Below are positions 16,213 to 25,360 of a DNA stretch of 55,510 bases, in pieces. The stretch lies in the NCBI GenBank assembly GCA_033855775.1, contig JAWVFT010000032.1:1-55510 (forward strand). Reading direction: 5' to 3'. A model generated the notes under the pieces. The model was not told the DNA's origin and made no database searches. It worked only from the letters and a program-made list of their open reading frames with translations. Both the position numbers and the translations under genes were made by a program. How positions within the stretch are numbered: position 1 is the first letter of the stretch; each line of letters starts with the position of its first letter. Source of the stretch: DASVTR01 sp033855775. GTDB taxonomy: Bacteria > Acidobacteriota > Blastocatellia > Pyrinomonadales > Pyrinomonadaceae.

Positions 16213-17577
16213 TCAAGCTTCCGGCGGAACGCTTAGTTCTGAAGTCTGTTGAATCCCCTTAGCTATTTCCGGCAGAACGCCAATCCTGACGTAAATCGGC
16301 CGGACATCGCGTCGCAGCGCAGGAAGAGACTTGGCAAACCAGAGCGCGCCTAAGAGACAGCCGATGCCACCGTAGAGGAGTGTGTGCGGCGCGCCGATTC
16401 TCTCGGCGGCGCTTCCCGCCAACAAACTGCCGAAGGGCGCGGTGCCCATGAAGGCCATCGTGTAGAAGCTCATCACGCGTCCACGTTTATCTTCTTCCAC
16501 AATAGTTTGCAGCACAGTGTTGCTCGCCGCCATCTGCACCATGAACCCAAGCCCCGTCACGACCATTAGCAAGAGCGACAACCAGAGCGTTCTGGAGAAG
16601 GAGAAAGCGATGAGTCCAGCGCCGAACGCGCCCGCCGTCAATGGAATATATTTGCCTAAGCCCAGGACTGTTTTGCGCGCCGCCAGAAACATCGCGCCGA
16701 TGAGCGCGCCGACGCCTGAAGCAGCCATCAGTAGCCCAAGCGTGTTGGGGCCGCCGTGCAAGACCTCGTTGGCGAAGACCGGCATCAAGACCGTGTATGG
16801 CATTCCGACCAAACTGATCAGCGCAAGAAGGATCAGGACATCACGAATCGGAGCGAAACGAAAGGCATACGTCCAGCCCTCGCGTAGTTGCTGCCAGATG
16901 TTTGCTTCATCTATCCGTCTCGTCATGCGCGGCGTAATCTTCATAGCCAGCAGAGAGGCGATGACCGCTATGTAGCTAATCGCGTCAATCATGAAACACC
17001 AACCCTCGCCCACGGTTGCAATGATGACGCCGCCGAGCGATGGCCCCACCAAGCGGGCAGCGTTGACCATCGAAGAGTTGAGCGCGATGGCGTTGGCGAG
17101 GTCTTCTCTTTTCTCGACCATCTCGACGACGAAAGCCTGCCGCGCGGGCATATCGAAAGCGTTGATGAGTCCTTGAAAGATACTGAGGAAGATGACATGC
17201 CAGATATTGATGAGTCCCGTCAGCGCAAGGACTGCAAGAGCCAACGATTGCACGAGCGCGAGCACCTGTGTAACGACCAGCAGGCGATGTCTATTCCAGC
17301 GATCAACGAGGACGCCCGCGAAGGGCGCGAGCGCGAATGATGGAACCTGTCCGGCAAAGCCGACGATGCCTAAGAGCAATGCGGAGCCCGTCAAGCGATA
17401 GACCAACCAACTCGTGGCGATGCGTGTCATCCACGTCCCGATTAGCGAGATGCTCTGGCCGCTGAAAAAAAGCCTGTAGTTTCTATGACCGAGCGCGCGC
17501 AGCATAAAGCCGAGTCCGCCGGAAGTTGTTTTCATCGCGCCGTCATTTGACGCGGCTTGATTCGTAGCGGGTTTCAT
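16213..17577 (-). CDS. MFS exporter (EntS/MFS_3-like)
   Basis: A 454-residue membrane protein with about 12 helices. It has the family segments NYRLFFSGQSISLIGTWM, GVLVDRWNRHRLL (the loop 2-3 motif) and MPARQAFVVEMV, and a second-half loop RGRVMSFYTMAFMG. These match the MFS_3 group, which includes the enterobactin exporter EntS and other efflux proteins. The substrate is unknown. The first 20 or so residues are polar, so translation could start at the internal Met15, but the first ATG is kept. It lies downstream of nothing obviously related. Confidence 0.88.
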   Translation of the reverse strand: MKPATNQAASNDGAMKTTSGGLGFMLRALGHRNYRLFFSGQSISLIGTWMTRIATSWLVYRLTGSALLLGIVGFAGQVPSFALAPFAGVLVDRWNRHRLLVVTQVLALVQSLALAVLALTGLINIWHVIFLSIFQGLINAFDMPARQAFVVEMVEKREDLANAIALNSSMVNAARLVGPSLGGVIIATVGEGWCFMIDAISYIAVIASLLAMKITPRMTRRIDEANIWQQLREGWTYAFRFAPIRDVLILLALISLVGMPYTVLMPVFANEVLHGGPNTLGLLMAASGVGALIGAMFLAARKTVLGLGKYIPLTAGAFGAGLIAFSFSRTLWLSLLLMVVTGLGFMVQMAASNTVLQTIVEEDKRGRVMSFYTMAFMGTAPFGSLLAGSAAERIGAPHTLLYGGIGCLLGALWFAKSLPALRRDVRPIYVRIGVLPEIAKGIQQTSELSVPPEA

Positions 17578-17641
17578 CCAGATGAAGTTGATTGCCTTTT
17601 ATCTTTAGAGACTCGATTCATGGCCATGAAAGGCGTCCGGC

Positions 17642-17797
17642 TTATTCGCGGCCCTTTCGTTGATAGACGCCGACCATCTCGCCCTTCGCTATGACGTGGC
17701 CGCGCATTGCATTCAGCACGGCCTGCCGGTTAAACCCTGCGGGAAGTTGCAGCACGATGATAAAAACGATGAGTAAGACTGTTGCTGTAATCTTCAT
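17642..17797 (-). CDS. Small membrane-anchored or secreted peptide (51 residues)
   Basis: ATG at 17797 is preceded by GAGGGA at ideal spacing. The product starts MKITATVLLIVFIIVLQLPA, a clean signal or anchor helix, and continues with about 30 polar, basic residues (GFNRQAVLNAMRGHVIAKGE then MVGVYQRKGRE). I recognise no family. The good ribosome binding site and coherent signal segment suggest a real small gene, though it could be the front of a decayed longer one, given the pseudogenes nearby. Confidence 0.5.
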   Translation of the reverse strand: MKITATVLLIVFIIVLQLPAGFNRQAVLNAMRGHVIAKGEMVGVYQRKGRE

Positions 17798-17939
17798 GAC
17801 CATCCCTCGCTCGTAAAGTTACGACCATTGATAAAGAGACGATAAAGCTGTGCCTCAACTCGCGCGGCTTAAAGCCAAGTGAAAAGATTGCTGTTTACAG
17901 GCAATTGTTAACGGAATTACGTCGGCAGCGTGTAGAAAT

Positions 17940-18239
17940 TTGAGTCGCCGTTTGACGGCATATCTCGGCTCGCGCCCGCGCGAAGCGGCTTTCTCTCCCG
18001 ACGGCAAGCACGCCTACGTCACGACGGAGGTCGGGCGCACGCTGTCCGTCGTTGACACCTCAACTCACACGGTCATCCGCACAATCGAGTTGACGCGCGG
18101 CGACGGCGTTAAGCCGATGGGCGTCGTCGTCTCAGTTGATGGTCGTAAAGTCTATGTCGCAATGGGTCGCGCCTGAACGGTCGTCGTGATTGATGCCGGT
18201 AGCTTCGGCTCAGCATTCGACACGCTGAACGGCTGTTAA
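17940..18239 (+). pseudogene. YVTN/YncE beta-propeller fragment with an internal stop
   Basis: The frame encodes beta-propeller blades of the YVTN family (REAAFSPDGKHAYVTTEVGR, TLSVVDTSTHTVIRTIEL, VVSVDGRKVYVAMGRA). It is broken by TGA at 18174-18176, where relatives typically have an Asn codon. The same frame then continues with TVVVIDAGSFGSAFDTLNG. There is no signal peptide or proper start, and only about two blades remain of a protein that usually has seven. It is a degraded fragment. Confidence 0.8.
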
Positions 18240-18250
18240 AAACTCGCCGC

Positions 18251-20521
18251 TCATTGAGCGGCAAACTTCACGCGAGCTTGTTGACTTGTCCGCGCTTGAT
18301 TGGCGTCAATCTCAGTCGCCCATCTTGCCTGACATTCATCAAAGTATCTGCCGAGCGCGCTCTCAAGCGAAGGCAGCAGAACGCCTCTCTCGCTGCCGAG
18401 CACGCTGTACAGCGGTCGCTGCGCCATCAAGCCCAAAGCGTCGGTCGGCTTGCCTTTCACCAAGCTCGTTTTCATGCCCGCCAGTTGCGCCGCCCGCCGC
18501 GCCAGTTCGGCCCATGTGACCTTGCCCGTGTTGGCCAGATGCCACAAGCCGCGCTCGCCATCAATCAACAGGTCGAGACAAGCGTTGGTCAGGTCGGGCA
18601 GATAAGTCGGGGAGACAAAGGCGTCGTCGGCGGCGACGAAAGTTTGACCGGCGGCTAATGTTCGGAGCGCGACGGTCACAAAGTTATATTCATCCCATGG
18701 GCCGAAGAAAGCGCTGGCGCGAATGACAAGCGCCGCCGGATGCGATTCCATGACGCGCGCTTCCGCCTCCGCCTTGCTGCGCCCATAGACGCCTAACGGC
18801 GCGACCGCATCGCTTTCAACGTAAGGTTTCCGAGCCGTCCCGTCAAACACAAGGTCGGATGAGAAAGTGAGCAACTGAATTTCTCTTTGCGCGCAGTTGC
18901 TCGCCAGGGTCGCGGCTCCCACAGTATTTTCACGATGGCACGCGGCCTCTTCATGTTCGGCTTCATCGACGCGCACATACCCTGCGGCGTTGACGACCGC
19001 CCATGGTTGCCACTCGGTCAGCGCGGCTTGCACCGAATCTGCGTCGGCGATGTCCATCTCCCGGCGCGAGAGCAAGCGATAGGAAATGGCGCGCGCCGCG
19101 CAAGCCCGCGCGAAAGCTCCGCCGAGCGTGCCTGTGGCTCCCGTGATGATGAGCGGGCGCGACGAGCCTTTCATCACATCTACAACCTTCTGTTCCGCCG
19201 AAGTCGTCTGAAGACGTTTGACCGGCGGGTAGCACAGGCGGTCGAGCCTGCGCCACCATCCGGGCGATTCGAGCAACGGATGGTCAGGCTCGCGCCCGTC
19301 GGCCAACTCACGAGCCAGCGCAGCAAGCGCAGTCGGGCGCGGTTGCGGCGAACGCAAGTCGAAAACGCCCGGCTCGTAGCGTCCCTCACGCCGCGTCACC
19401 AAGCTATTCCAGTCATAAGCTCCGAGCAGCGACCATGTGGTGACAGCGCGCACGTCTGCGCCTTCGCGCCGCAGGGCGAGCGCGGCATCCCAGACTTCCT
19501 TGAGCCAGCGCAACTGCTCCTCGCGCGTGCAGCCAAGATGAACTTCGGTGACGGCCAGCGGCAACCCGTAACGCTCCCAAACTTCCCTGAGCAATTTGCG
19601 CGGCCCCGCGGGGCCTTCGGCACACACGCGCACGGCTTCCACGTCCGCGTAGCTGTGCCGCCCGTTGCCGCCGCGCGCACAGTCTGGATAACGTTCAAGA
19701 CGCTCGTCCAGAAAGCGCTCACTGGTTAAGTAATGATTGATGCCGAGCGTGTCCGGCGGGCATGGGTTGGCGACAAACCAATCAAGCTCCGCCTCTTCGA
19801 TGCCGAGCCAGCGAAGATAGTCCCACATCGAATGGCCGCGACCGACGCGACCCGCTAGCAGGTCAAAGGTGAGCCAGCGTCGCTCGTTCTCAAACGCGGC
19901 TTGATAAGCGAGCGTTCGCGTGCTGAAAGTCTTGCCGAGGTCTTCGGTTTGAACTAACTGCGCAGCCGGGTTGACCCGACGAATCGCGCGCATCGAAAGC
20001 GCGACCGCGCGACACTGCACAAGCAACGCTCGCGCGAATGCCAGGCCTTCTGTTGCGTGCGGATACCAGTGGCCGTACAGCCCGCTGAAGCGCGCCGTCG
20101 TGAGCGGCTCGTTGACAGGCGTGTAAGCCTCAACCCATGGATAGCGAGCCGCTACGGCTTGCGCGAACGCGGCAAGCTGTTCGGGGAAAGTGGAGTCAAC
20201 GAGGCTCGTATGTTTTGGCCCGCTGCCGTGATGAACGAGTCCGACGATGGGGCGGATGCCCAATTCGCGCAAGCGTCCCAAACGCTCGTCGGCCCAGGAC
20301 CAATCAGCCGTCGCTAATCCGCGAGGCGCCGTGCGTTCCCACAACACCGGATAACGAATCGCGCTGATGCCAAGGTCTGCGAACAGCTCAAGGTCGCCCA
20401 GGCGCGAGTCGTGGCCGCTCATCTCACACTGGTCGAAATATTGCTCGCCGACACGGTTGACCGTGCATTCGACGCCTCCCCACAACTCAATCGTTGCGTC
20501 GTGGGGCGATTGCTCCGTCAT
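18251..20521 (-). CDS. Fusion of GH1-like glycosidase and RmlD-type dTDP-4-dehydrorhamnose reductase
   Basis: A 756-residue two-domain protein. Residues about 10-415 form a glycoside hydrolase family 1-like barrel with both catalytic positions present: acid/base Glu in TPVNEP and nucleophile Glu in AVTEVHLG. Residues about 455-735 form an RmlD sugar-nucleotide reductase with a Rossmann start (ITGATGTLGGAF) and the YxxxK pair in GVYGRSKAEAE. GGAGG lies six bases before the ATG at 20521; an in-frame ATG two codons earlier is possible. It is the last gene of an operon with a glycosyltransferase and UDP-galactopyranose mutase, so a role in making or trimming a surface glycan is likely. It has no signal peptide and is probably cytosolic. 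Confidence 0.88.
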   Translation of the reverse strand: MTEQSPHDATIELWGGVECTVNRVGEQYFDQCEMSGHDSRLGDLELFADLGISAIRYPVLWERTAPRGLATADWSWADERLGRLRELGIRPIVGLVHHGSGPKHTSLVDSTFPEQLAAFAQAVAARYPWVEAYTPVNEPLTTARFSGLYGHWYPHATEGLAFARALLVQCRAVALSMRAIRRVNPAAQLVQTEDLGKTFSTRTLAYQAAFENERRWLTFDLLAGRVGRGHSMWDYLRWLGIEEAELDWFVANPCPPDTLGINHYLTSERFLDERLERYPDCARGGNGRHSYADVEAVRVCAEGPAGPRKLLREVWERYGLPLAVTEVHLGCTREEQLRWLKEVWDAALALRREGADVRAVTTWSLLGAYDWNSLVTRREGRYEPGVFDLRSPQPRPTALAALARELADGREPDHPLLESPGWWRRLDRLCYPPVKRLQTTSAEQKVVDVMKGSSRPLIITGATGTLGGAFARACAARAISYRLLSRREMDIADADSVQAALTEWQPWAVVNAAGYVRVDEAEHEEAACHRENTVGAATLASNCAQREIQLLTFSSDLVFDGTARKPYVESDAVAPLGVYGRSKAEAEARVMESHPAALVIRASAFFGPWDEYNFVTVALRTLAAGQTFVAADDAFVSPTYLPDLTNACLDLLIDGERGLWHLANTGKVTWAELARRAAQLAGMKTSLVKGKPTDALGLMAQRPLYSVLGSERGVLLPSLESALGRYFDECQARWATEIDANQARTSQQARVKFAAQ

Positions 20522-20547
20522 GCTCATCCTCCACCGAAGCAATCTTC

Positions 20548-21729
20548 CTAGCGCGTGGATAAAGCTGTTTCCGTTGACAGGGCATCGAGCGATTTCATCA
20601 GCCCGTTGCCGTTGTTGCGCTTCAAGGATTCGGCGCGCTTGCTGCCGTTAATCTTGCCGTAGGCGGTCAGAGCCTGAGCCACAATTTGATCCATGTTGTA
20701 ATACTTGTAGGTCGCCAGCCGCCCGACGAAATGCACGCCTTCCTTAGCATCCGCCAACTGCTTGTACCTGGCGTAAAGCTCTGCGTTCTCCTTGCGCGGC
20801 ACAGGATAGTAAGGGTCGCCCTCCGCCTGCGGAAATTCGTAAACGATGCTCGTCTTCTTGTGCTCCTGCCCCGTCAGATATTTAAACTCGGTGATGCGCG
20901 TGAAAAGCTGCTCGTTCGGATAGTTGACGACGGGCGCGCTCTGGAACACTTCCGCGTCGTGCGTCTCGTGTTTAAATTCCAGCGAGCGATAGGGCAGCCG
21001 TCCATAGCGATAATCAAAATAAGCGTCAACCGGCCCCGTGTAAATCATCTCTCGATAGGGAACGATGCGCTCGATTTCACGATAGTCGCAGTTGAGCATG
21101 ACCTTGATGTTCGGATGGTCGAGCATGTTCTCGAACATGCGCGTGAAGCCGTGCTTCGGCATCGCCTGATAGGTGTCTGTGAAGTAGCGGTCATCGCGGT
21201 TGGTGCGGGTCGGGACTCTCGCCGTCACGCTGGCGTCAAGCTCCGACGGGTCTAAGCCCCACTGCTTGCGCGTGTAACCGCGAAAGAATTTTTCATACAA
21301 CTCTCGCCCGACGCGGCTGACGACCACATCTTCCGAAGTGCGTATCTGCTCTCGCGGCTCGGCGACGGTCGAGAAAAATTCTTCGACCTGAAAGGAGGTG
21401 AGGTTCAAGCCGTACAGCTTATTGATGGTGTCCAGATTAATCGGGATGGGAACAAGCTGCCCGTCAACATAGGCGAGGACGCGATGCTGATAAGAACGCC
21501 ATTCGGTAAAGCGCGACAGGTATTCGAAGACCTCGCGCGAGTTTGTATGAAAGATGTGCGGACCGTATCTGTGAACGAGGATGCCGTCGTCGTTATAATG
21601 GTCGTAGGCGTTGCCTCCAATGTGAGGACGCTTATCACAAATCAAGACCTTCTTATTCGACTCGGCAGCTAAACGTTCGGCCAACACACTTCCAGCGAAA
21701 CCAGCCCCGACAATTAAATAATCAAACAT
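20548..21729 (-). CDS. glf: UDP-galactopyranose mutase
   Basis: A flavoenzyme of 393 residues that interconverts UDP-galactopyranose and UDP-galactofuranose, the donor for galactofuranose-containing glycans. The FAD-binding start is YLIVGAGFAGSVLAE, followed by KRPHIGGNAYD, the active-site segment RYGPHIFHTNS and the C-terminal GRLATYKYYNMD. The frame opens earlier, but GGGGAG lies eight bases before the ATG at 21729, where family homology starts. It is flanked by a glycosyltransferase gene (37 bases upstream) and the GH1-RmlD fusion (26 bases downstream). Confidence 0.95.
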   Translation of the reverse strand: MFDYLIVGAGFAGSVLAERLAAESNKKVLICDKRPHIGGNAYDHYNDDGILVHRYGPHIFHTNSREVFEYLSRFTEWRSYQHRVLAYVDGQLVPIPINLDTINKLYGLNLTSFQVEEFFSTVAEPREQIRTSEDVVVSRVGRELYEKFFRGYTRKQWGLDPSELDASVTARVPTRTNRDDRYFTDTYQAMPKHGFTRMFENMLDHPNIKVMLNCDYREIERIVPYREMIYTGPVDAYFDYRYGRLPYRSLEFKHETHDAEVFQSAPVVNYPNEQLFTRITEFKYLTGQEHKKTSIVYEFPQAEGDPYYPVPRKENAELYARYKQLADAKEGVHFVGRLATYKYYNMDQIVAQALTAYGKINGSKRAESLKRNNGNGLMKSLDALSTETALSTR

Positions 21730-21766
21730 CAAAACTTCTCCCCTTAGTTTATATTGATTGCTAAAA

Positions 21767-23131
21767 CTAGGCGCCGACGCGAGCGCCAGCCGTTGTCGCA
21801 CGCGCGGCGCGAGCGTTTCCACGGCGGGCCGAGATGACATCCTCAATCAAGCCCGACATGCGCCCCCAGGTTAAGTCCCATGAATTTTGCGCGAGGAACG
21901 CGTCAACTCTTCGCTGCCAGCCGTTATCAACGGTCAACGATGCTTCGACGGCTTGCACGAAATCCTCGACCGTATCGGCGATGCGCACCAACTCCATCTC
22001 GCCGTAGGGCCGCACCACGTCGCGGATTGAAGTGGAGACGACCGGGCGGCCAGCCGCCAGATATTCGGGCGTCTTCGTCGGGCTGATAAAGCGAGTCGAT
22101 TCGTTGCGCGCGAATGGAAGCAGCGCGACATCCCACCCGGCTAGATACGCGGGCAGGTCCTTGTACGCTTTGCCGCCGAGGTAGCGAATGTTGTCGCGGC
22201 GCGGCAAATCGGCCTCGTCAATCTTGACGACAGGCCCAATCATAACGAGTTGCCAGTCTGGGCGAGCGTCCGCCACGCCGCGCAGCAATTCGATGTCGAG
22301 CCGTTCGTCAATCACACCGAAGAAACCGATTCGCGGATGCGGGATTGCGGCTTGATCGGCAGGCTCCGTCTTGAGCGTTCTGGCCTGAGCAAAGTGTTGC
22401 GCGTCAATGCTCGACGGAAAAGCGTGAATGTGGCGATGTTGCGGATGCTGTTGTCGCTTCGCCTCATACAAACTTTGCCCGCCGGTGAACACAAGGTCAG
22501 CGCGCCGGAAGAGTTCCGTCTCGCGGAACCTGAGAGCCTGCGGCGCTCCCTTAAACGCCGAAAGCTCATCCATGCAATCATAGATGACGGCTTGCGGGCG
22601 TAGATGATGGGTGAAGCTTATCGCCATCGGCGTGTAATACCAGAGGATGTGTTCTCGTATGTTGTGCTCTTCGAAGAGGCGGTCGATGAGTCCCTGCTGA
22701 ACCGCGTCGGTCGCTACACTGCTCACCAGGCCTTCCGGCAAATGAGGCACGACCACACGGACGCCGCTCTCCCGCTCGCGCACCTCAAGCCGCATTGAGC
22801 CTGCATCATAAACAGGCTCTTCGACGAAAAACACGCGCCGTCCTTCACGCGCGAAGCGAGTCAGGAGATGCTGCGGTCTTTGATAAACGAAGTCCCAACG
22901 AAGATGCGAGAGGCAAACTAAATCGGGCAGATTTTCCGATGGCTCCTCACGGTCAACTATGATTTCATTTATCAAATGCAGCGGCGAGCGCGATGAGCGC
23001 GCGGAGTCCCGGCGCGATTCCAGCGACGTGACAGTTGCGCCGTCGCCGTCAGCAGTTGGCTCCGAGAGGCTACGCTTAATGTTGTTCAAGCTCTTCACGC
23101 CCGCGTCGTCTGTGTTCTTAAAAATTTTCAT
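21767..23131 (-). CDS. Glycosyltransferase, GT-B fold (GT4-like)
   Basis: A 454-residue enzyme. The first 60 residues are polar and low-complexity. A GT-B fold follows, with an acceptor-side start LSHLRWDFVYQRPQHLLTRF and donor-side motifs PRIGFFGVIDERLD and KTPEYLAAGRPVVST, where the last Glu region contacts the nucleotide sugar. It is the first gene of the operon with glf, so UDP-galactofuranose is a reasonable but unproven donor. AGGAAG lies before the ATG. No membrane segment is visible. Confidence 0.85.
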   Translation of the reverse strand: MKIFKNTDDAGVKSLNNIKRSLSEPTADGDGATVTSLESRRDSARSSRSPLHLINEIIVDREEPSENLPDLVCLSHLRWDFVYQRPQHLLTRFAREGRRVFFVEEPVYDAGSMRLEVRERESGVRVVVPHLPEGLVSSVATDAVQQGLIDRLFEEHNIREHILWYYTPMAISFTHHLRPQAVIYDCMDELSAFKGAPQALRFRETELFRRADLVFTGGQSLYEAKRQQHPQHRHIHAFPSSIDAQHFAQARTLKTEPADQAAIPHPRIGFFGVIDERLDIELLRGVADARPDWQLVMIGPVVKIDEADLPRRDNIRYLGGKAYKDLPAYLAGWDVALLPFARNESTRFISPTKTPEYLAAGRPVVSTSIRDVVRPYGEMELVRIADTVEDFVQAVEASLTVDNGWQRRVDAFLAQNSWDLTWGRMSGLIEDVISARRGNARAARATTAGARVGA

Positions 23132-23480
23132 GGCTGCTTCCTATTTCCCCTATTCCGTGCGGCGACAGAAATCTCCATCTTGAAGAATACGCCGATGATA
23201 ATCGCGATGATTACGGCGTCATGCTTCAAGCTAACATCCGCAAACACAAGTTAAGCGCTGTTGGCGTCGAGTGAGATTAAAAGACTGGCCCAACAGCACA
23301 ATAAGAAACTAAAGGGGGGTTGTTTTCGAGCCTTGACTATAAGGCACAAAGCCATGCCGGGTCGGTACGCAAACGAACCAAAAGCGGGAATAACGGCGGG
23401 AAACTCAGAGTTCGCAAATAGATTTAAAAAAACATCAACCACTACTTGCCCTTCAGCCGCTCTTATTTTTAATATGAGCC
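23132..23480. other. Intergenic region between divergent operons
   Basis: This 349-base stretch must hold the promoters of the minus-strand glycosyltransferase operon and the plus-strand GH2 gene. I see no gene and no clear consensus promoter. Its right half is more A-rich than the surroundings. Confidence 0.5.
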
Positions 23481-25271
23481 ATGCCGATTAATAGACAGGA
23501 AATTCCTCGTCCAGAATACCCGCGCCCGCAGTTCGTCCGTTCCGAATGGTTGAATCTGAATGGCGAGTGGGAGTTTGCTTTTGATGGCGCTAATCAAGGT
23601 CGCCAGCTTGGTTGGCATGATGGGCGCGCGCTCGAAGGCCGCATCATCGTTCCGTTCCCGTATCAAAGCGCGCTGTCCGGCATCGACGATAAAAGCGTTC
23701 ACGAGTATGTCTGGTACGCGCGCAGTTTTGAAGTCCCTGACGATTGGCGAGGGCGCGACCTGTTGCTGCATTTCGGCGCGGTAGACTATGGTTCGACCAT
23801 CTGGGTCAACGGGCAGGAGGTGGGACACAATGAAGGCGGCCATGTGCCGTTTGAATTTGATATTGCTCCCTACGTGAAGGCGGGCGTGAATCGCCTGACG
23901 CTGCGCGTCGAAGACCGTCAAACCCCGCGCCAGCCGCGCGGCAAACAATCAAGCACAGGACTGCCGCACGATATTGACTACTATTGCACCACGGGCATCT
24001 GGCAAACCGTCTGGCTTGAGCCTGCGCCGCCAATCCGCATTGAAGAGTTAAGAATCACGCCGCGAGCGCATAAAAATATTATCGAGATAACCATCTACCT
24101 TCACGCGCCGTCGTCCGCCTGGCGGCTGGAAGCGGAAGCCCTGGATGGCAGCGAAGTGGTCGCTCGCGGCGAAGAGCGGACGGCTGTGGCGACCGGCTGG
24201 ATTAACCTGAGCATCCCTTACGCCAAGCTCTGGTCGCCCGAATTGCCGCACCTTTACGACCTGCGGATACGCCTTTTCGATGGCGAAGAGTTGTTGGACG
24301 AAGTGCAATCCTACACGGGCATGCGGAGCATTGAGATGCGAGACGGGCGCGTCTTGCTCAACGGAAAAGCCGTCTACCTGAAGATGATTCTCGATCAGGG
24401 TTACTGGCCTGAGAGTTATCTGGCCGCGCCTTCGGACGAGGCTCTGCAATCGGATGTCGGGTGGGTCAAACTCTTCGGCTTCAACGGCGTCCGCAAACAT
24501 CAGAAGATTGAAGACCCGCGCTGGCTCTATTGGTGCGACCGTCTGGGGCTACTGGTGTGGGAAGAGATGCCGAATGCGCGCGAATGGTCTTCATACGCGG
24601 AAGAGCGTTTGACGGCGGAATGGCGACGCGCGGTGCGGCGCGACTATAGCCACCCTTGCATCATCGCATGGGTTCCTGTGAACGAGAGCATGGGCTTTCC
24701 TCGTCTGGGGCGCGACCATCCCGGCCAGTACGCTTTCATCGAACGCATGGTCGCCATCACCAGACACATTGACCCGACGCGCCCCGTCATTGATAACGAT
24801 GGTTGGGAACACACGGACATCACTGACATCTGCGCCATACATGATTACACGCCGACGGCTGAGAGATTGCGCGAGCGTTATCAAGAGACATCCGAGCAGG
24901 GCATACTTCCCTCCACAGTGTGGATTGGAAACAAGCCGCTCTTCGCGCGCGGCTCATCTTATCGCGGCCAGCCCGTGGTGCTTTCCGAAGTGGGCGGCTT
25001 CCTGATGATTCCCGCAGACATTCCCTCAGAGAAACGGGACCTCCTCTACAGGTTCTACGGTTCGGTCAACACCGAAGAAGAACTCTTGATAAAATATCAA
25101 GACCTGATGGAGGGCATCGCATCGCTCAAATTTCTAGCGGGCTTTTGCTACACGCAACTGACGGACATCGAGCAGGAGATTAACGGCCTCTTGACCTACG
25201 ACCGCAAGCCGAAAATTGCCCCTGAGCGCATCGCAGCGATTCATCGTGAGCTATTCCGTCAAATATCATGA
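23481..25271 (+). CDS. Glycoside hydrolase family 2 (beta-galactosidase/beta-glucuronidase type), cytosolic
   Basis: A 596-residue enzyme with the GH2 order: sugar-binding jelly roll (about 1-180, RSEWLNLNGEWEFAF), immunoglobulin-like domain (about 185-280), and TIM barrel (about 285-596). The acid/base Glu is in WVPVNES (near residue 401), and the likely nucleophile Glu is in VVLSEVGG (near 502). No signal peptide is present, so it would act on imported oligosaccharides. No clear ribosome binding site precedes the ATG at 23481, and the start is less certain than the rest. It converges on the GH43 gene downstream. Confidence 0.88.
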   Translation: MPINRQEIPRPEYPRPQFVRSEWLNLNGEWEFAFDGANQGRQLGWHDGRALEGRIIVPFPYQSALSGIDDKSVHEYVWYARSFEVPDDWRGRDLLLHFGAVDYGSTIWVNGQEVGHNEGGHVPFEFDIAPYVKAGVNRLTLRVEDRQTPRQPRGKQSSTGLPHDIDYYCTTGIWQTVWLEPAPPIRIEELRITPRAHKNIIEITIYLHAPSSAWRLEAEALDGSEVVARGEERTAVATGWINLSIPYAKLWSPELPHLYDLRIRLFDGEELLDEVQSYTGMRSIEMRDGRVLLNGKAVYLKMILDQGYWPESYLAAPSDEALQSDVGWVKLFGFNGVRKHQKIEDPRWLYWCDRLGLLVWEEMPNAREWSSYAEERLTAEWRRAVRRDYSHPCIIAWVPVNESMGFPRLGRDHPGQYAFIERMVAITRHIDPTRPVIDNDGWEHTDITDICAIHDYTPTAERLRERYQETSEQGILPSTVWIGNKPLFARGSSYRGQPVVLSEVGGFLMIPADIPSEKRDLLYRFYGSVNTEEELLIKYQDLMEGIASLKFLAGFCYTQLTDIEQEINGLLTYDRKPKIAPERIAAIHRELFRQIS

Positions 25272-25326
25272 GACTGAGATGCGGCTGACTGCGCTTGGGC
25301 AAACTGACCTGCGCGTCACGAAGCGC

Positions 25327-25360
25327 GGATGCTCTTGACTTATGACGAGAGCGGGCATCC
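25327..25360. terminator. Possible terminator between converging GH2 and GH43 genes
   Basis: GGATGC (25327-25332) pairs with GCATCC (25355-25360), with further TCT/AGA pairing across a small internal loop, and is followed by TTAA. It sits exactly between the two converging genes. The stem is modest and has no long T run. Confidence 0.35.
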
